Below are positions 1 through 7,991 of a stretch of 64,000 nucleotides of DNA, in pieces; the first letter of the stretch is position 1; every line of letters starts with the position of its first letter. This DNA is from Vreelandella stevensii S18214. Lineage in GTDB: Bacteria; Pseudomonadota; Gammaproteobacteria; Pseudomonadales; Halomonadaceae. Position numbers and translations under genes: made by a program. Under the pieces are notes generated by a model. The model was not told where the DNA came from. It ran no database searches and saw only the letters and a list, made by a program, of their open reading frames with translations. The stretch is taken from positions 1 to 64,000 of the forward strand of contig NZ_AJTS01000040.1 of the NCBI RefSeq assembly GCF_000275725.1. Direction: 5' to 3'.

Positions 1-236
1 CCCTGGGCGCGCAGCCAATCGAGGGCGGCCAGGGAGTCGGCCACGGCCTCTTCCACCGGGCAGGAGCGCGACTTGAGCGCCACCACCACGGCATCGATGT
101 CGCGAAGGTCTACCGTTTCTTGCGGCACGCCGATCACCTGCAGGCAGCGCATGCCGCCGCGCACCAGGTTATTGGCCAGATCGGTGGCGCCGGTGAAGTC
201 GTCGGCGATAGCGCCCAGTACGATCCCCCGGCTCAT
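1..236 (-). CDS. Four-carbon acid sugar kinase (OtnK/LtnK family), N-terminal part only
   Basis: Kinase of the DUF1537 (four-carbon acid sugar kinase) family, which phosphorylates 3-oxo-tetronates at O4 in threonate and erythronate breakdown. Only the first 78 codons are inside the window; the gene continues past its left edge. The visible N-terminus has the family motif GAIADDFTGATDLANN. Its ATG overlaps the TGA of the upstream dehydrogenase gene by the ATGA arrangement, so the two are translationally coupled. From codon 13 onward it matches the complete otnK at 21809 with only 3 differences in 200 bases, while the first 12 codons differ clearly. The substrate cannot be decided from this piece, but the dehydrogenase partner suggests L-threonate. 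Confidence 0.85.
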   Translation of the reverse strand, partial: MSRGIVLGAIADDFTGATDLANNLVRGGMRCLQVIGVPQETVDLRDIDAVVVALKSRSCPVEEAVADSLAALDWLRAQ

Positions 237-1171
237 GGCGCGCCACCTTCAGCGTCGTTGGCCGCGTCTGGCAAGGCGATGCCTGACAGGCGTTGATAGA
301 CCTTGATCACCGCCGAGTCATCTTCGCGCCCGAAGCCTGCGCCGCTGGCCGCGGTAAATTGCTGCAATGCACTGGCGGCCACCGGCGTGGCCAGTGACAG
401 CTCACGGCCCGTCTGGTGGACGATATTGAGGTCCTTGACGAAGATATCGACGGCAGACAGCGGCGTGTAGTCGCCGCTCAAGATGTGCGGTACGCGGTTC
501 TCGAACATCCAGGAGTTGCCCGCCGAGTGGGTGATCACCTCATAGATCACCTCGGGGTCGAGGCCCATGCGGATGCCCAGCGCCATGGCTTCGGCGGCAG
601 TGGCGATATGCACCCCGGCCAGCAGCTGATTGACCAGCTTCATGCTGGAACCCACCCCAGGCGCGTCGCCCAGGCGATACACTTTGGCGGCCATGGCATC
701 CAGTATCAGCTGGGCCTTCTTGAACACATCCGGCAGGCCGGAGGCCATCACTGATAAATCACCGCTTCTGGCCTTGGCGGCACCGCCACTGATAGGGGCA
801 TCCAGCATCGCCATGCCCGCTGCGGCCAGGCGCTCACCCAGTTGCCTGGCCTGGCTGGGCGCTACCGTGGCGCACTGCACGATCACACTCCCGGGCGCAA
901 GGTGGGGCACCACGCCCTGCTCGCCAAACAGTACGTCTTCCACCTGCTGGCCATTGACCACGATGACCAGCACCACCTCGCACCCTGACAGCGCTTGCGG
1001 CGTGGCCACGCTGTGGCCACCGGCCGTGATGAAGGCTTCGCGGGCAGCCGCTGAAATATCGCACCCGATAACCTTGAAGCCGCGCTCCAGCAGCGCCGTA
1101 GCGGTGCCCATTCCCATGGCACCTAACCCGATCACACCGACTGACGGGGATTGCTGTGTATCGTGACTCAC
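233..1171 (-). CDS. ltnD: L-threonate dehydrogenase-like protein (3-hydroxyisobutyrate dehydrogenase family)
   Basis: NAD(P)-dependent beta-hydroxyacid dehydrogenase, 312 aa. It starts with the Rossmann glycine motif GVIGLGAMGMG (about residues 12-22), has the family motif DAPISGG in the middle and the catalytic lysine region SSMKLVNQ with Lys178. In the four-carbon acid sugar pathways the LtnD subgroup oxidises L-threonate to 2-oxo-tetronate. That role is inferred from coupling to the kinase gene downstream. The start is GTG at 1171, with GAGG about 9 bases upstream. The gene is divergent from a LacI-type regulator and a double operator lies between them. Other members of the family act on tartronate semialdehyde or 3-hydroxyisobutyrate, so the exact substrate is not proven. 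No OtnI-type isomerase is visible next to it. Confidence 0.8.
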   Translation of the reverse strand: MSHDTQQSPSVGVIGLGAMGMGTATALLERGFKVIGCDISAAAREAFITAGGHSVATPQALSGCEVVLVIVVNGQQVEDVLFGEQGVVPHLAPGSVIVQCATVAPSQARQLGERLAAAGMAMLDAPISGGAAKARSGDLSVMASGLPDVFKKAQLILDAMAAKVYRLGDAPGVGSSMKLVNQLLAGVHIATAAEAMALGIRMGLDPEVIYEVITHSAGNSWMFENRVPHILSGDYTPLSAVDIFVKDLNIVHQTGRELSLATPVAASALQQFTAASGAGFGREDDSAVIKVYQRLSGIALPDAANDAEGGAP

Positions 1172-1299
1172 CGGCGGCTACCTCACTGTTGTTATTTTAA
1201 ATATTGTTTTGACTGCAGCATCGTTCTGAATACCGCGCGCCGTGTTCGCAAGGGCAGATCATGGGCATATGCTCACAAGGGCATGCTCACGGCGGTTTA

Positions 1300-1327
1300 T
1301 GTTAGCGCTGTCATGATAGCGCTAACA
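1300..1327. promoter_or_regulatory. Double LacI-type operator between ltnD and lacI
   Basis: Two abutting 14-bp sites, TGTTAGCGCTGTCA (1300-1313) and TGATAGCGCTAACA (1314-1327), each two changes from the palindrome TGTTAGCGCTAACA with the central CG typical of LacI/GntR-family operators. The whole 28 bp is itself an inverted repeat with one mismatch. It sits in the divergent promoter region, 129 bp from ltnD and 57 bp from the regulator start, so it likely serves both. Binding is inferred from pattern and position. Confidence 0.7.
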
Positions 1328-1384
1328 TTCGTTTTAGATTATTCTTTCTCTCATCACAAGCTGAACGATAGGGACGTGCGACCA

Positions 1385-2419
1385 ATGTCTAAAGATGCTT
1401 CCAGCCCAGCGAGAGCACGCCGCCGCACGGACCAGATCACCCTCAGCCAGGTGGCTGAATTGGCCAGTGTTTCGCCGATTACCGCATCACGGGCGCTGAA
1501 CACGCCCGAGAAAGTCAGCGACCAGACCCGAGAGCGCGTGCTCGATGCCGTGGAGCAGTTGGGCTATGTGCCCAACCTGGTGGCGGGCAGTCTCGCTTCC
1601 TCACGCTCCAGGCTGATCGCCGTCATCGTGCCTTCCCTGATCAACACCGTGTTCGTGGAAGTGATCAAGGGACTGCAAGACACCCTGGAGGCCGAGGGGT
1701 ATCAGATACTGCTGGGCAACACCGACTACGACCTGGACCGCGAATATCAGTTAGTGCGCACTTTTCTGGGCTGGTCATGCTCGGCCCTGATTACCGCAGG
1801 GCTGCGACATAACCACGCCTGCCAGACCCTGCTGAACAACTGGGATCATCCCATCATGGAGGTGATGGAGCTGGGCAAGGGCATGGACTTGAACGTCGGG
1901 CTGGACCACGTGGCGGCGGGGCGCTGCATGGCTACCCACCTGATCGACAGAGGCTATCGCCATATTGTCTATGTCGGCGCACGCTTGTCTCAGGATTACC
2001 GAGCGGGCATGCGCTACGAAGGGCACAAGGCGGTGTTGACGGCCCACGGCCTGGACGCCTCGCTGGTGGAGCTGGACACGCTGGGCAGCCTGCAAGCGGG
2101 CGCAGACAGCCTGGCCCAGGTACTGGCGCATTACCCGCGCACCCAGGCCATCCATTTCGCCAACGACGACCTGGCCGCCGGTGCGCTGCTGGCTGCGCAG
2201 CGCCAGGGGCTCGATGTGCCGGGCGACATCGCCATTGCTGGCTTCAACGGCCTGCCCCTTGGCCAACACGTGACCCCACCGCTCACCACCATTCTGTCGC
2301 CCAGAGAAGAGATGGGGCGGCTGGCCGCCAAAGAGCTGATCCGCAGGCTAAGCGGTAAACACGTCTACCGCCGCCAACACGATGTGGGGTTCACGCTGCA
2401 GGTAGGCGGGAGCACTTAG
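1385..2419 (+). CDS. LacI/GntR-type transcriptional regulator
   Basis: Transcription factor of the LacI family, 344 aa. The N-terminal helix-turn-helix reads ITLSQVAELASVSPITASRA followed by the hinge region YVPNLVAGSLAS, then a periplasmic-binding-protein-like effector domain to the C-terminus. The start at ATG 1385 is chosen because it puts the HTH about 14 residues from the N-terminus as is usual; a longer in-frame reading from 1151 would run through the operator pair at 1300-1327. The gene is divergent from the ltnD-kinase pair and most likely controls it, with a tetronate or its breakdown product as effector. A hairpin overlaps its stop codon. Confidence 0.88.
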   Translation: MSKDASSPARARRRTDQITLSQVAELASVSPITASRALNTPEKVSDQTRERVLDAVEQLGYVPNLVAGSLASSRSRLIAVIVPSLINTVFVEVIKGLQDTLEAEGYQILLGNTDYDLDREYQLVRTFLGWSCSALITAGLRHNHACQTLLNNWDHPIMEVMELGKGMDLNVGLDHVAAGRCMATHLIDRGYRHIVYVGARLSQDYRAGMRYEGHKAVLTAHGLDASLVELDTLGSLQAGADSLAQVLAHYPRTQAIHFANDDLAAGALLAAQRQGLDVPGDIAIAGFNGLPLGQHVTPPLTTILSPREEMGRLAAKELIRRLSGKHVYRRQHDVGFTLQVGGST

Positions 2420-2468
2420 GCTTTGTACGAATACTGCCTACGCTCGCCGACTTTTCGTACAAAGCCTA
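2417..2468. repeat. Long perfect hairpin between lacI and the amidase gene
   Basis: Perfect 15-bp inverted repeat: TAGGCTTTGTACGAA at 2417-2431 and its complement at 2454-2468, with a 22-base loop. The left arm includes the lacI stop codon. The two flanking genes converge, so it may act as a bidirectional terminator, but there is no T-tract. The length, loop and GTAC core are also compatible with a dispersed extragenic palindrome. Confidence 0.6.
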
Positions 2469-2478
2469 GCTCCGGCCG

Positions 2479-3879
2479 TCACACTGCGGGCGGCTGGCCA
2501 AGAATGTCCAGACCTGTGCCCAGCTCGTTTTCAATGGCCTGCCCGATGGCCAGCAGTTTCGCGTCCTGCCATGGCCCGGCCAGCACTTGCAGGCCCACCG
2601 GCATGCCTTCGGCGTCTTTTCCTACCGGCAGCGTCAAGGCACAGAGCCCCAGAAAGTTGGCAATGACCGTATTGCGCAAGGCGTGCATATTGGCCTTGGG
2701 GTATGCGCCTTCGGGCTGCAGACTCTCCAGGGTAGGCGGGGTAATCGCCACGGTAGGGGTCAGCACCGCATCCACATCCGCCATACGCGCAGCGGCAGTT
2801 TGATAGAGCGAATCCAGGATCGTGCGACGACGCACATACTCCCAGGCAGGCATCGTATCGGCTGCCGCCCCCCGAGCCGCGACATTGGGGTCGAGGGAGT
2901 CGATCATCTCGGGCAACTCACTCTTCAGGAACGCTGCCAGCTCCGCAGCTGCCACCCCGCCCAGCTTGAACAATTCATACGCCTCATCGATACCGGGCAG
3001 CTCCAGCGTCACGATCCGAGCACCGGCAGCTTCCAATCGCTTGATTGCAGCGCGCACCGTTTCCGCAATACCGGGGCTGCAGTTGTCCCAGAAAAACGTC
3101 TCCGGCACGCCAAAGGTCAGGCCCGCAAGACAGGGGGTCGCTGGAACACCACTATCGCTGCCGCTCAGGACCGGGTCGAGGGCATCGAACGCAAAAGCGA
3201 TATCATCCACTCGGCGCGCCAGCAGCCCTGGGGTATCCAGCGTGCTGGAGAGCGGTACGATCTGCTCCGTGGACCAGCGCCCGGCAGTGGTCTTCAGACC
3301 AACGACGCCGGTCATGGCAGCAGGGATACGTACAGAGCCTGCGGTATCCGTACCGAATGCCAGGCTGGCGGTGCCTCCCACCAGCGACACCCCCGCCCCG
3401 GAACTGGAGCCGCCGGGCGTGCGGTGAGCCATCGCGTCCCAGGGGTTGCGCGGGGCTCCCCAATGGGCGTTGGTGCCCAATCCGCCAAAAGCAAACTCGA
3501 CGGTATGGGTTTTACCCATGACGGAAGGCAGCTGCTTCAGCAACGCACTCACCACCGGGCCTGAATGCTCCCAGCGCTTGGGAAGTTGCTGGGCCGAGCC
3601 TGCATACGTCGGCAGCCCTTTCACGGCGTAGATATCCTTGATCGATACCGCCATCCCCATGAGCGCCCCCGCATCGCCCCCCTGTGCCAGCACGGCATCG
3701 GCCGCCTTTGCCATCGCCAGTGCCTGCTCTCCGTTCCAGGTAAGATAGGCATGATCGTGTTGGCCGCGCTGGTGGTAAGCCGCTATCGCAGCCTCGGCCA
3801 GCTCGGTGGCGGTGAGAGTGCCAGCCCGCAGGCGCGCGCGCTGCTCACGTAACGGTAAAAAAATCACTGAATCCTGCAT
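2479..3879 (-). CDS. Amidase (amidase signature family)
   Basis: Amidase-signature hydrolase, 466 aa, close to the family norm. The Ser-cisSer-Lys machinery is visible: Lys81 in SIKDIYAVKG and the glycine/serine loop GGSSSGAG near residue 157. It cleaves a carboxylic amide to acid and ammonia; the substrate is not evident. The start at 3879 is preceded by a strong ribosome site (GGAGGAGAACGC) and places the catalytic lysine as in relatives; a longer frame would run back through the ridA remnant. It lies 22 bp downstream of a truncated ridA, a common partner of such amidases, and the original promoter of that operon seems to be lost with the deletion described at 3995. Whether it is still transcribed is unclear. 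Confidence 0.85.
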   Translation of the reverse strand: MQDSVIFLPLREQRARLRAGTLTATELAEAAIAAYHQRGQHDHAYLTWNGEQALAMAKAADAVLAQGGDAGALMGMAVSIKDIYAVKGLPTYAGSAQQLPKRWEHSGPVVSALLKQLPSVMGKTHTVEFAFGGLGTNAHWGAPRNPWDAMAHRTPGGSSSGAGVSLVGGTASLAFGTDTAGSVRIPAAMTGVVGLKTTAGRWSTEQIVPLSSTLDTPGLLARRVDDIAFAFDALDPVLSGSDSGVPATPCLAGLTFGVPETFFWDNCSPGIAETVRAAIKRLEAAGARIVTLELPGIDEAYELFKLGGVAAAELAAFLKSELPEMIDSLDPNVAARGAAADTMPAWEYVRRRTILDSLYQTAAARMADVDAVLTPTVAITPPTLESLQPEGAYPKANMHALRNTVIANFLGLCALTLPVGKDAEGMPVGLQVLAGPWQDAKLLAIGQAIENELGTGLDILGQPPAV

Positions 3880-3901
3880 GCGTTCTCCTCCGAGGGGGTA
3901 C

Positions 3902-3994
3902 TTAGCGCACTTCAAAGATCGCTTCGACTTCCACCGCAGCATTGCCGGGCAGCGTCGCCACCCCGATGGCGGTGCGGAGAAGCCATCCGAGCAG
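3902..3994 (-). pseudogene. C-terminal remnant of a RidA (YjgF) family gene
   Basis: The last 30 or so codons read RTAIGVATLPGNAAVEVEAIF, the typical RidA C-terminus (RidA removes reactive enamine/imine intermediates). The preceding frame loses all similarity at about 3995 and no RidA N-terminus is found nearby. It was probably the first gene of an operon with the amidase. It sits back to back with the end of a GntR/FCD gene on the other strand, so one deletion could have removed both 5' halves and the shared promoter. Confidence 0.65.
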
Positions 3995-4004
3995 GCGAGC
4001 AAAC

Positions 4005-4287
4005 GTCACGACACGACATTGCCTTCCATCGCGCCATCTTGCACAGCACCCATAATCCCATGACGATTCGAGTGGGAGAAACGCTGCTGCAACTGATCGA
4101 AGCAGCACTGGAAACATCCATGCGCTCTCTCCCTGAAACCGCCTTGAAAGACCACAAAGCGATTTACAAGGCCTTCAAGGCAGGTGATAGCCCAAGCATT
4201 CACGCCGCCATTGCCGTCAGCAGTGAAAGTTGGGAAACCAACCTGACCTACGAAGGCGACAGCGACTTGAGTGCAGCCACGCGCTGA
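4005..4287 (+). pseudogene. C-terminal remnant of a GntR/FCD-family regulator
   Basis: The frame reads DIAFHRAILHSTHNP, then a helical stretch and HKAIYKAFKAGDSPSIHAAI, which is the second half of an FCD effector domain, including the metal-site style FHRAI and the final helix before the stop. There is no winged-helix DNA-binding domain upstream; the frame runs straight into the ridA remnant. Non-functional as a regulator. Probably the former local regulator of the ridA-amidase operon, now beheaded. Confidence 0.65.
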
Positions 4288-4693
4288 CGGTGAACAAGCA
4301 TGAGCGGCCCTCTTCTCCGTCAGGAAATGGGGCCGCTCGTTGATCATGCCGCAAAACGGCGTTGCATTGCTTCACCAAACGTTCCTTGCTTATCAAAACC
4401 TCCCATTACCCTTTAATGCCATCTCATTACACAACCACACAAAATTCATTTTAAATATTACATATAAGATAAAACTTACATTGAAGTAGCGTATTTCCTA
4501 CAAGCTTTATCGTCTTTCTCTTACATACATGACAGTCCCGTTGGATGAAGATCAGAGAGAAACAACAACTCTCCAACAATAACAACCTTACTTGCGATCT
4601 CCGTGACAGCAAATGCGCTGACTTTTTTCAGCACTGATACCAGCACGCACGAGCTCACATCATCCGATGTACAAGCCGCAGTGAGGAAACATC
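4288..4693. other. AT-rich intergenic region upstream of rhlA
   Basis: About 400 bp without a credible gene. The middle (about 4430-4520) is much richer in A+T than the surroundings and probably contains the rhlA promoter. I could not recognise a lux/rhl-type box or another clear palindrome. Confidence 0.5.
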
Positions 4694-5545
4694 ATGAAAG
4701 CCGATAAAAGCGTCATACCGATAGGCAAGTACCGCATTCACGTAGAAACGTACCAACACCCCAGCCATGCGGAAAGCGTCATCATGGTCAACGGGGCACT
4801 CGCGACCACAGCCTCCTTTACCAACTGTGTCAAATACTTAAGTGGAGACATGAACGTCATTCTGTTCGACCTCCCCTTCTCCGGGCAATCCAAGCCGCAC
4901 AACCCAAACACGGACATCATTACCAAGGAAGACGAAGTCGCCATTCTCATGGCGTTGATCGAACGCTACGAACCCACGTCATTGCTGTCGGTTTCCTGGG
5001 GGGGATATGCCGCCATGATGGCACTTGCCCAGTCACCCAGCTCCATCAAAAAAGCGGTACTTGCATCGTTTTCCACGCAGTTGAATGATGACATGCTGCG
5101 CTATATACATGGCGCAAGACACTATATCCAGACAGGTGAAATCCAGGCAGCTGCACACTTGTTAAATGACGAAGTGGGCAAATACTTGCCTCGCCTGCTC
5201 AAGCATATCAACTATAGACACTTATCCAGATTGGATGAACAAGAACTATCACAAACGTGCTTTCATATCGAGCAGATCTTGTCCATGAACGATACCGACT
5301 ATAAAGAAGTACTCAGCAATATCGAAGTACCCACTCTGTTCGTCAATGGTACGCTGGATGAGTACACATCCCCCGAAGATATCCAGGCGGCCAGCCATTA
5401 CATGCCAAATTGCCTGTTTGAGGAAGTGCCTGGCGCTGGCCACTTTCTCGATCTGGAACATGCAGATGCGCGCAGGCGCATGGAAAAGATACTGCGCGGC
5501 TTCCTGCTATCGACGTCGACGGAACACGCTCAACAAGTGGCGTGA
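4694..5545 (+). CDS. rhlA: RhlA-like 3-(3-hydroxyalkanoyloxy)alkanoate synthase
   Basis: Alpha/beta hydrolase-fold protein, 283 aa, closely resembling Pseudomonas RhlA, which joins two 3-hydroxyacyl units from ACP (or CoA) into the lipid half of rhamnolipids (HAA). Visible signatures: MVNGALATTASF, ILFDLPFSGQS, nucleophile Ser101 in SVSWGG, Asp222 in NGTLDEYTSP and His250 in GAGHFLDLE, plus ITKEDEV. GAGG lies before ATG 4694. No rhlB, rhlC or rhl regulator is next to it, so it would make free HAA surfactant or supply another pathway. Its codon use is visibly poorer in G+C than the neighbouring heme genes, and the upstream DNA is AT-rich, which suggests transfer. A hairpin terminator follows. 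Confidence 0.88.
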   Translation: MKADKSVIPIGKYRIHVETYQHPSHAESVIMVNGALATTASFTNCVKYLSGDMNVILFDLPFSGQSKPHNPNTDIITKEDEVAILMALIERYEPTSLLSVSWGGYAAMMALAQSPSSIKKAVLASFSTQLNDDMLRYIHGARHYIQTGEIQAAAHLLNDEVGKYLPRLLKHINYRHLSRLDEQELSQTCFHIEQILSMNDTDYKEVLSNIEVPTLFVNGTLDEYTSPEDIQAASHYMPNCLFEEVPGAGHFLDLEHADARRRMEKILRGFLLSTSTEHAQQVA

Positions 5546-5572
5546 TCGTTCACACCCTCGGCTTTTGTACCC

Positions 5573-5609
5573 CATCGCCGAGCAGGCGAGACTGCTCGGC
5601 GATGCTTTT
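5573..5609 (+). terminator. Rho-independent terminator after rhlA
   Basis: Perfect 12-bp stem (CATCGCCGAGCA at 5573-5584 with its complement at 5593-5604), an 8-base loop and then CTTTTA. It is 28 bp after the rhlA stop, so rhlA is a single-gene unit. A long pyrimidine run (about 5609-5639) follows. Confidence 0.8.
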
Positions 5610-5711
5610 ACCCTTCCCCCCTTCTTCTTCCCCTTCCCATCAACATGAACCGAGTGTTGCCAGCCTTTCGATCCTCCCCCTCTTGAGCACATTGCCAAAC
5701 CCTGTTAACTT

Positions 5712-5730
5712 AATAGCAATAGTTATCATT
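5712..5730 (+). promoter_or_regulatory. Probable Fur box upstream of hemP
   Basis: AATAGCAATAGTTATCATT resembles the 19-bp Fur consensus (about 11 of 19 positions by eye) and lies 20 bp before the hemP start, at the head of the heme operon where Fur control is expected. Confidence 0.5.
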
Positions 5731-5750
5731 AACACAGGGAATATCCTCTC

Positions 5751-5918
5751 ATGCAGCCCGATAAAAAAGATGCCCCGACAGAAGGCTCATCTGGCTCGCC
5801 CCGTGAGGTTACCAGTCAGGCACTGCTCGATCAGGATGGCCAACTGGTAATTCATCACGAACAGCGGCGCTATGTGCTTCGTCGTACGAAAAGCGGCAAA
5901 TTGATCCTGACCGCTTGA
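5751..5918 (+). CDS. hemP: Hemin uptake protein HemP
   Basis: Small protein of 55 aa with the HemP family signature: VTSQALLDQDGQLVIHH followed by the C-terminal YVLRRTKSGKLILTA. HemP proteins occur at the head of heme-uptake operons in many proteobacteria and are needed for, or regulate, expression of the heme receptor in some species. Here it precedes the TonB receptor by 85 bp and follows a probable Fur box. The short length and C-terminal motif make the start at 5751 secure. Confidence 0.88.
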   Translation: MQPDKKDAPTEGSSGSPREVTSQALLDQDGQLVIHHEQRRYVLRRTKSGKLILTA

Positions 5919-6003
5919 TTTTCCTTTTGCTTCAGCCAGCCAGGTAACCTGCGTACCCAGCCAGCGAATTACTCCATCACGCTACGTTGGATATTGCTGG
6001 CTC

Positions 6004-7977
6004 ATGAAACCATCCTACTCTCTGGGCATTTGCCTCACCCTATTGCCGCTGCTTTCGGTACAGGCTGACGACTCGTCGCTTCATCTGGTGACGGTCACCG
6101 GTACACGGGCACCGACAGACCTCTCCTCCGCTCCGCTGATCATCGACATCATTGACCGCACGGATACGGAACTCGCAACCGCCAGCCGCGTGGAGGACAT
6201 TCTCAGCCGTCAGCCTGGCTTGCATGTGGCAGGCCAAGGGCGTCGCAACGGCCAGACCCTGAGCATGCGCGGCTTTGGGCGCAATGGCGTGTTGGTGCGG
6301 CTGGATGGCGTGCGCCAGGACATTACCACAGGCCACATTGGCAACTTCTTCCTTGACCCGGCCCTTGTTCAGGAGGTGCAGGTGGCGCGGGGGGCGCTCT
6401 CCAGCCTGTACGGCAGCAATGCCATGGGAGGCGTGGTGAGCTTCACCACGGTGGAAGCCAGCGACTTACTGGCCGCTGGGGAAAACAGCGGGGCTCGGCT
6501 GTCAGTGGGCGGGGCGACCGCCAGCGGTGAACTGCGCGGCAACCTGAGCGCCTTTGGCCGACAGGACACATCGAGAGGACAGGTAGATGGACTGTTCTCC
6601 GTGGGGCGCAGCGAGTCGGGAGATATACGTCGGGCGGGGGGCGATAAGGCCGAGGAGGATGCCAGCCTCAACAGCCTGCTCGTCAAAGGTGGCTGGGAAC
6701 CCAACGACGAGCACCGGCTGTTCATCGGCTGGCAGTATTACGATGAGGACACTACCCAGCCCGCCAACCCTCAGCAGCGCGATGTCACCACCAGCAATCC
6801 GCTGCGTGATCGCGAGGTGGAGAGCCATAACCTGCAGCTGGGTCATCGCTGGCAGCCCAGCCCGGTAACCGACATCACCTCACGCCTCAGTTTCAGCCAG
6901 CAGGAGATTAGCGAGCCTCAGACAAGCCGCACGCTGGAGCGCGTAGGCCTGCAAAGCGACGGCTATCACCGCCTGGAGCATGGCTGGTTATCACAAACGC
7001 TGGTTTTCGGGGCCGAACTGGAGCAGGCACGCCAGCGTCCGGAAGGCAGTGCCAACGGCTTCCCGCATGCCGACATCGACACGCAAGCGGCCTATCTGGA
7101 TACCACCCTCACGGCGGGGCGTTATCTGGCAGAGGGCGGCGCCGGGCAGTGGGATTTGGGTGTGGGCGCGCGCTATGACCGCTACGACGCCTCAGGCCAA
7201 GCCAGCGATGCCAGCGTCCACGACCGAGTATCGCCACGTTTCCGAGTGGCCTGGCGACCGCAGCAAGGCGTGATGCTGTTCTCGGGTTATGCCGAGGCCT
7301 TCCGCGCGCCAAGCCTGTCCGAGCTGTACGCCAGTGAGCGGCACTTTGCGGGCTTCTGTGCAGGCCCGTTCTTCTGTACTCCGGACAACTTCTGGATCCC
7401 CAACCCGGAGCTGGCCCCGGAAACCAGCCATACCTGGGAGAGCGGTGTGGTATGGCACCAGGGCGACTGGCAAGCGCGCGCCAGCTATTTCGATACGCGG
7501 GCAGACGACTTCATCGATACCCAGGTCGATATCATGGCGGGCACCACCCAGGCGGTGAACGTGCAGCGTGCCCAGCTATGGGGATACGACGCTCGCCTTG
7601 CCTGGCAGCCCAGCGCCTTCCCGCTACTCACCAGCTTTGCAGGCCTTTCCGAGGTCTCGGGCAAGGACCGCGATAGCGGCGAAGCGCTAGGCAGCCAGAC
7701 GCCTCTGGAAATGACCCTGGGCAGCGAGCTGGCCCTTTACGACCGCGCGTTGCGCGTGGGCTGGCAGGGCCGGTTCGCCCGCGACTTCGACAAACAGAGC
7801 AGCGACGAACGGCTGCCAGGATATGGCCTGCACGACCTGCATCTGGCCTGGCAAGTCACCCCTGCCCTCGACACATCGCTGCGCCTGGCCAACGTGGGCG
7901 ACAAGGAGTGGTACCGCCCGGATGGCAGTCTGGGCGATGGCCGCAGCCTGTTCGCCACGCTGAACTGGCAGTGGTAA
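6004..7977 (+). CDS. TonB-dependent heme/hemoglobin receptor
   Basis: Outer-membrane receptor, 657 aa, that would bring heme across the outer membrane using TonB energy. Signal peptide at residues 1-21, TonB box-like LVTVTGTR directly after it, then the plug domain (about 30-150) with VARGALSSLYGSNAMGGVV and a beta-barrel to the terminal aromatic residue (FATLNWQW). The heme-receptor FRAP/NPXL-type motifs are present as AFRAPSLSELY (near 433) and NPELAPETSH (near 466). The extracellular loop between them contains FCAGPFFCT with two cysteines. It belongs to the hemP-receptor-hemS-hmuTUV operon. The exact ligand (heme, hemoglobin or other hemoprotein) cannot be read from sequence. No tonB/exbBD is in the window. 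Confidence 0.88.
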   Translation: MKPSYSLGICLTLLPLLSVQADDSSLHLVTVTGTRAPTDLSSAPLIIDIIDRTDTELATASRVEDILSRQPGLHVAGQGRRNGQTLSMRGFGRNGVLVRLDGVRQDITTGHIGNFFLDPALVQEVQVARGALSSLYGSNAMGGVVSFTTVEASDLLAAGENSGARLSVGGATASGELRGNLSAFGRQDTSRGQVDGLFSVGRSESGDIRRAGGDKAEEDASLNSLLVKGGWEPNDEHRLFIGWQYYDEDTTQPANPQQRDVTTSNPLRDREVESHNLQLGHRWQPSPVTDITSRLSFSQQEISEPQTSRTLERVGLQSDGYHRLEHGWLSQTLVFGAELEQARQRPEGSANGFPHADIDTQAAYLDTTLTAGRYLAEGGAGQWDLGVGARYDRYDASGQASDASVHDRVSPRFRVAWRPQQGVMLFSGYAEAFRAPSLSELYASERHFAGFCAGPFFCTPDNFWIPNPELAPETSHTWESGVVWHQGDWQARASYFDTRADDFIDTQVDIMAGTTQAVNVQRAQLWGYDARLAWQPSAFPLLTSFAGLSEVSGKDRDSGEALGSQTPLEMTLGSELALYDRALRVGWQGRFARDFDKQSSDERLPGYGLHDLHLAWQVTPALDTSLRLANVGDKEWYRPDGSLGDGRSLFATLNWQW

Positions 7978-7991
7978 TCAGGAGACCGACC

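Noticed and set aside
1151-1384. N-terminal extension of the LacI regulator
   Set aside because: Would code through the double operator and place the HTH about 90 residues from the start, unlike any LacI protein.
2587-3564. Plus-strand open frame of 325 codons opposite the amidase gene
   Set aside because: The amidase on the other strand has catalytic motifs and a strong ribosome site; this frame has neither.
5609-5639. Pyrimidine-rich run after the rhlA terminator
   Set aside because: Considered as a simple repeat or structured element, but it has no regular period or pairing partner.
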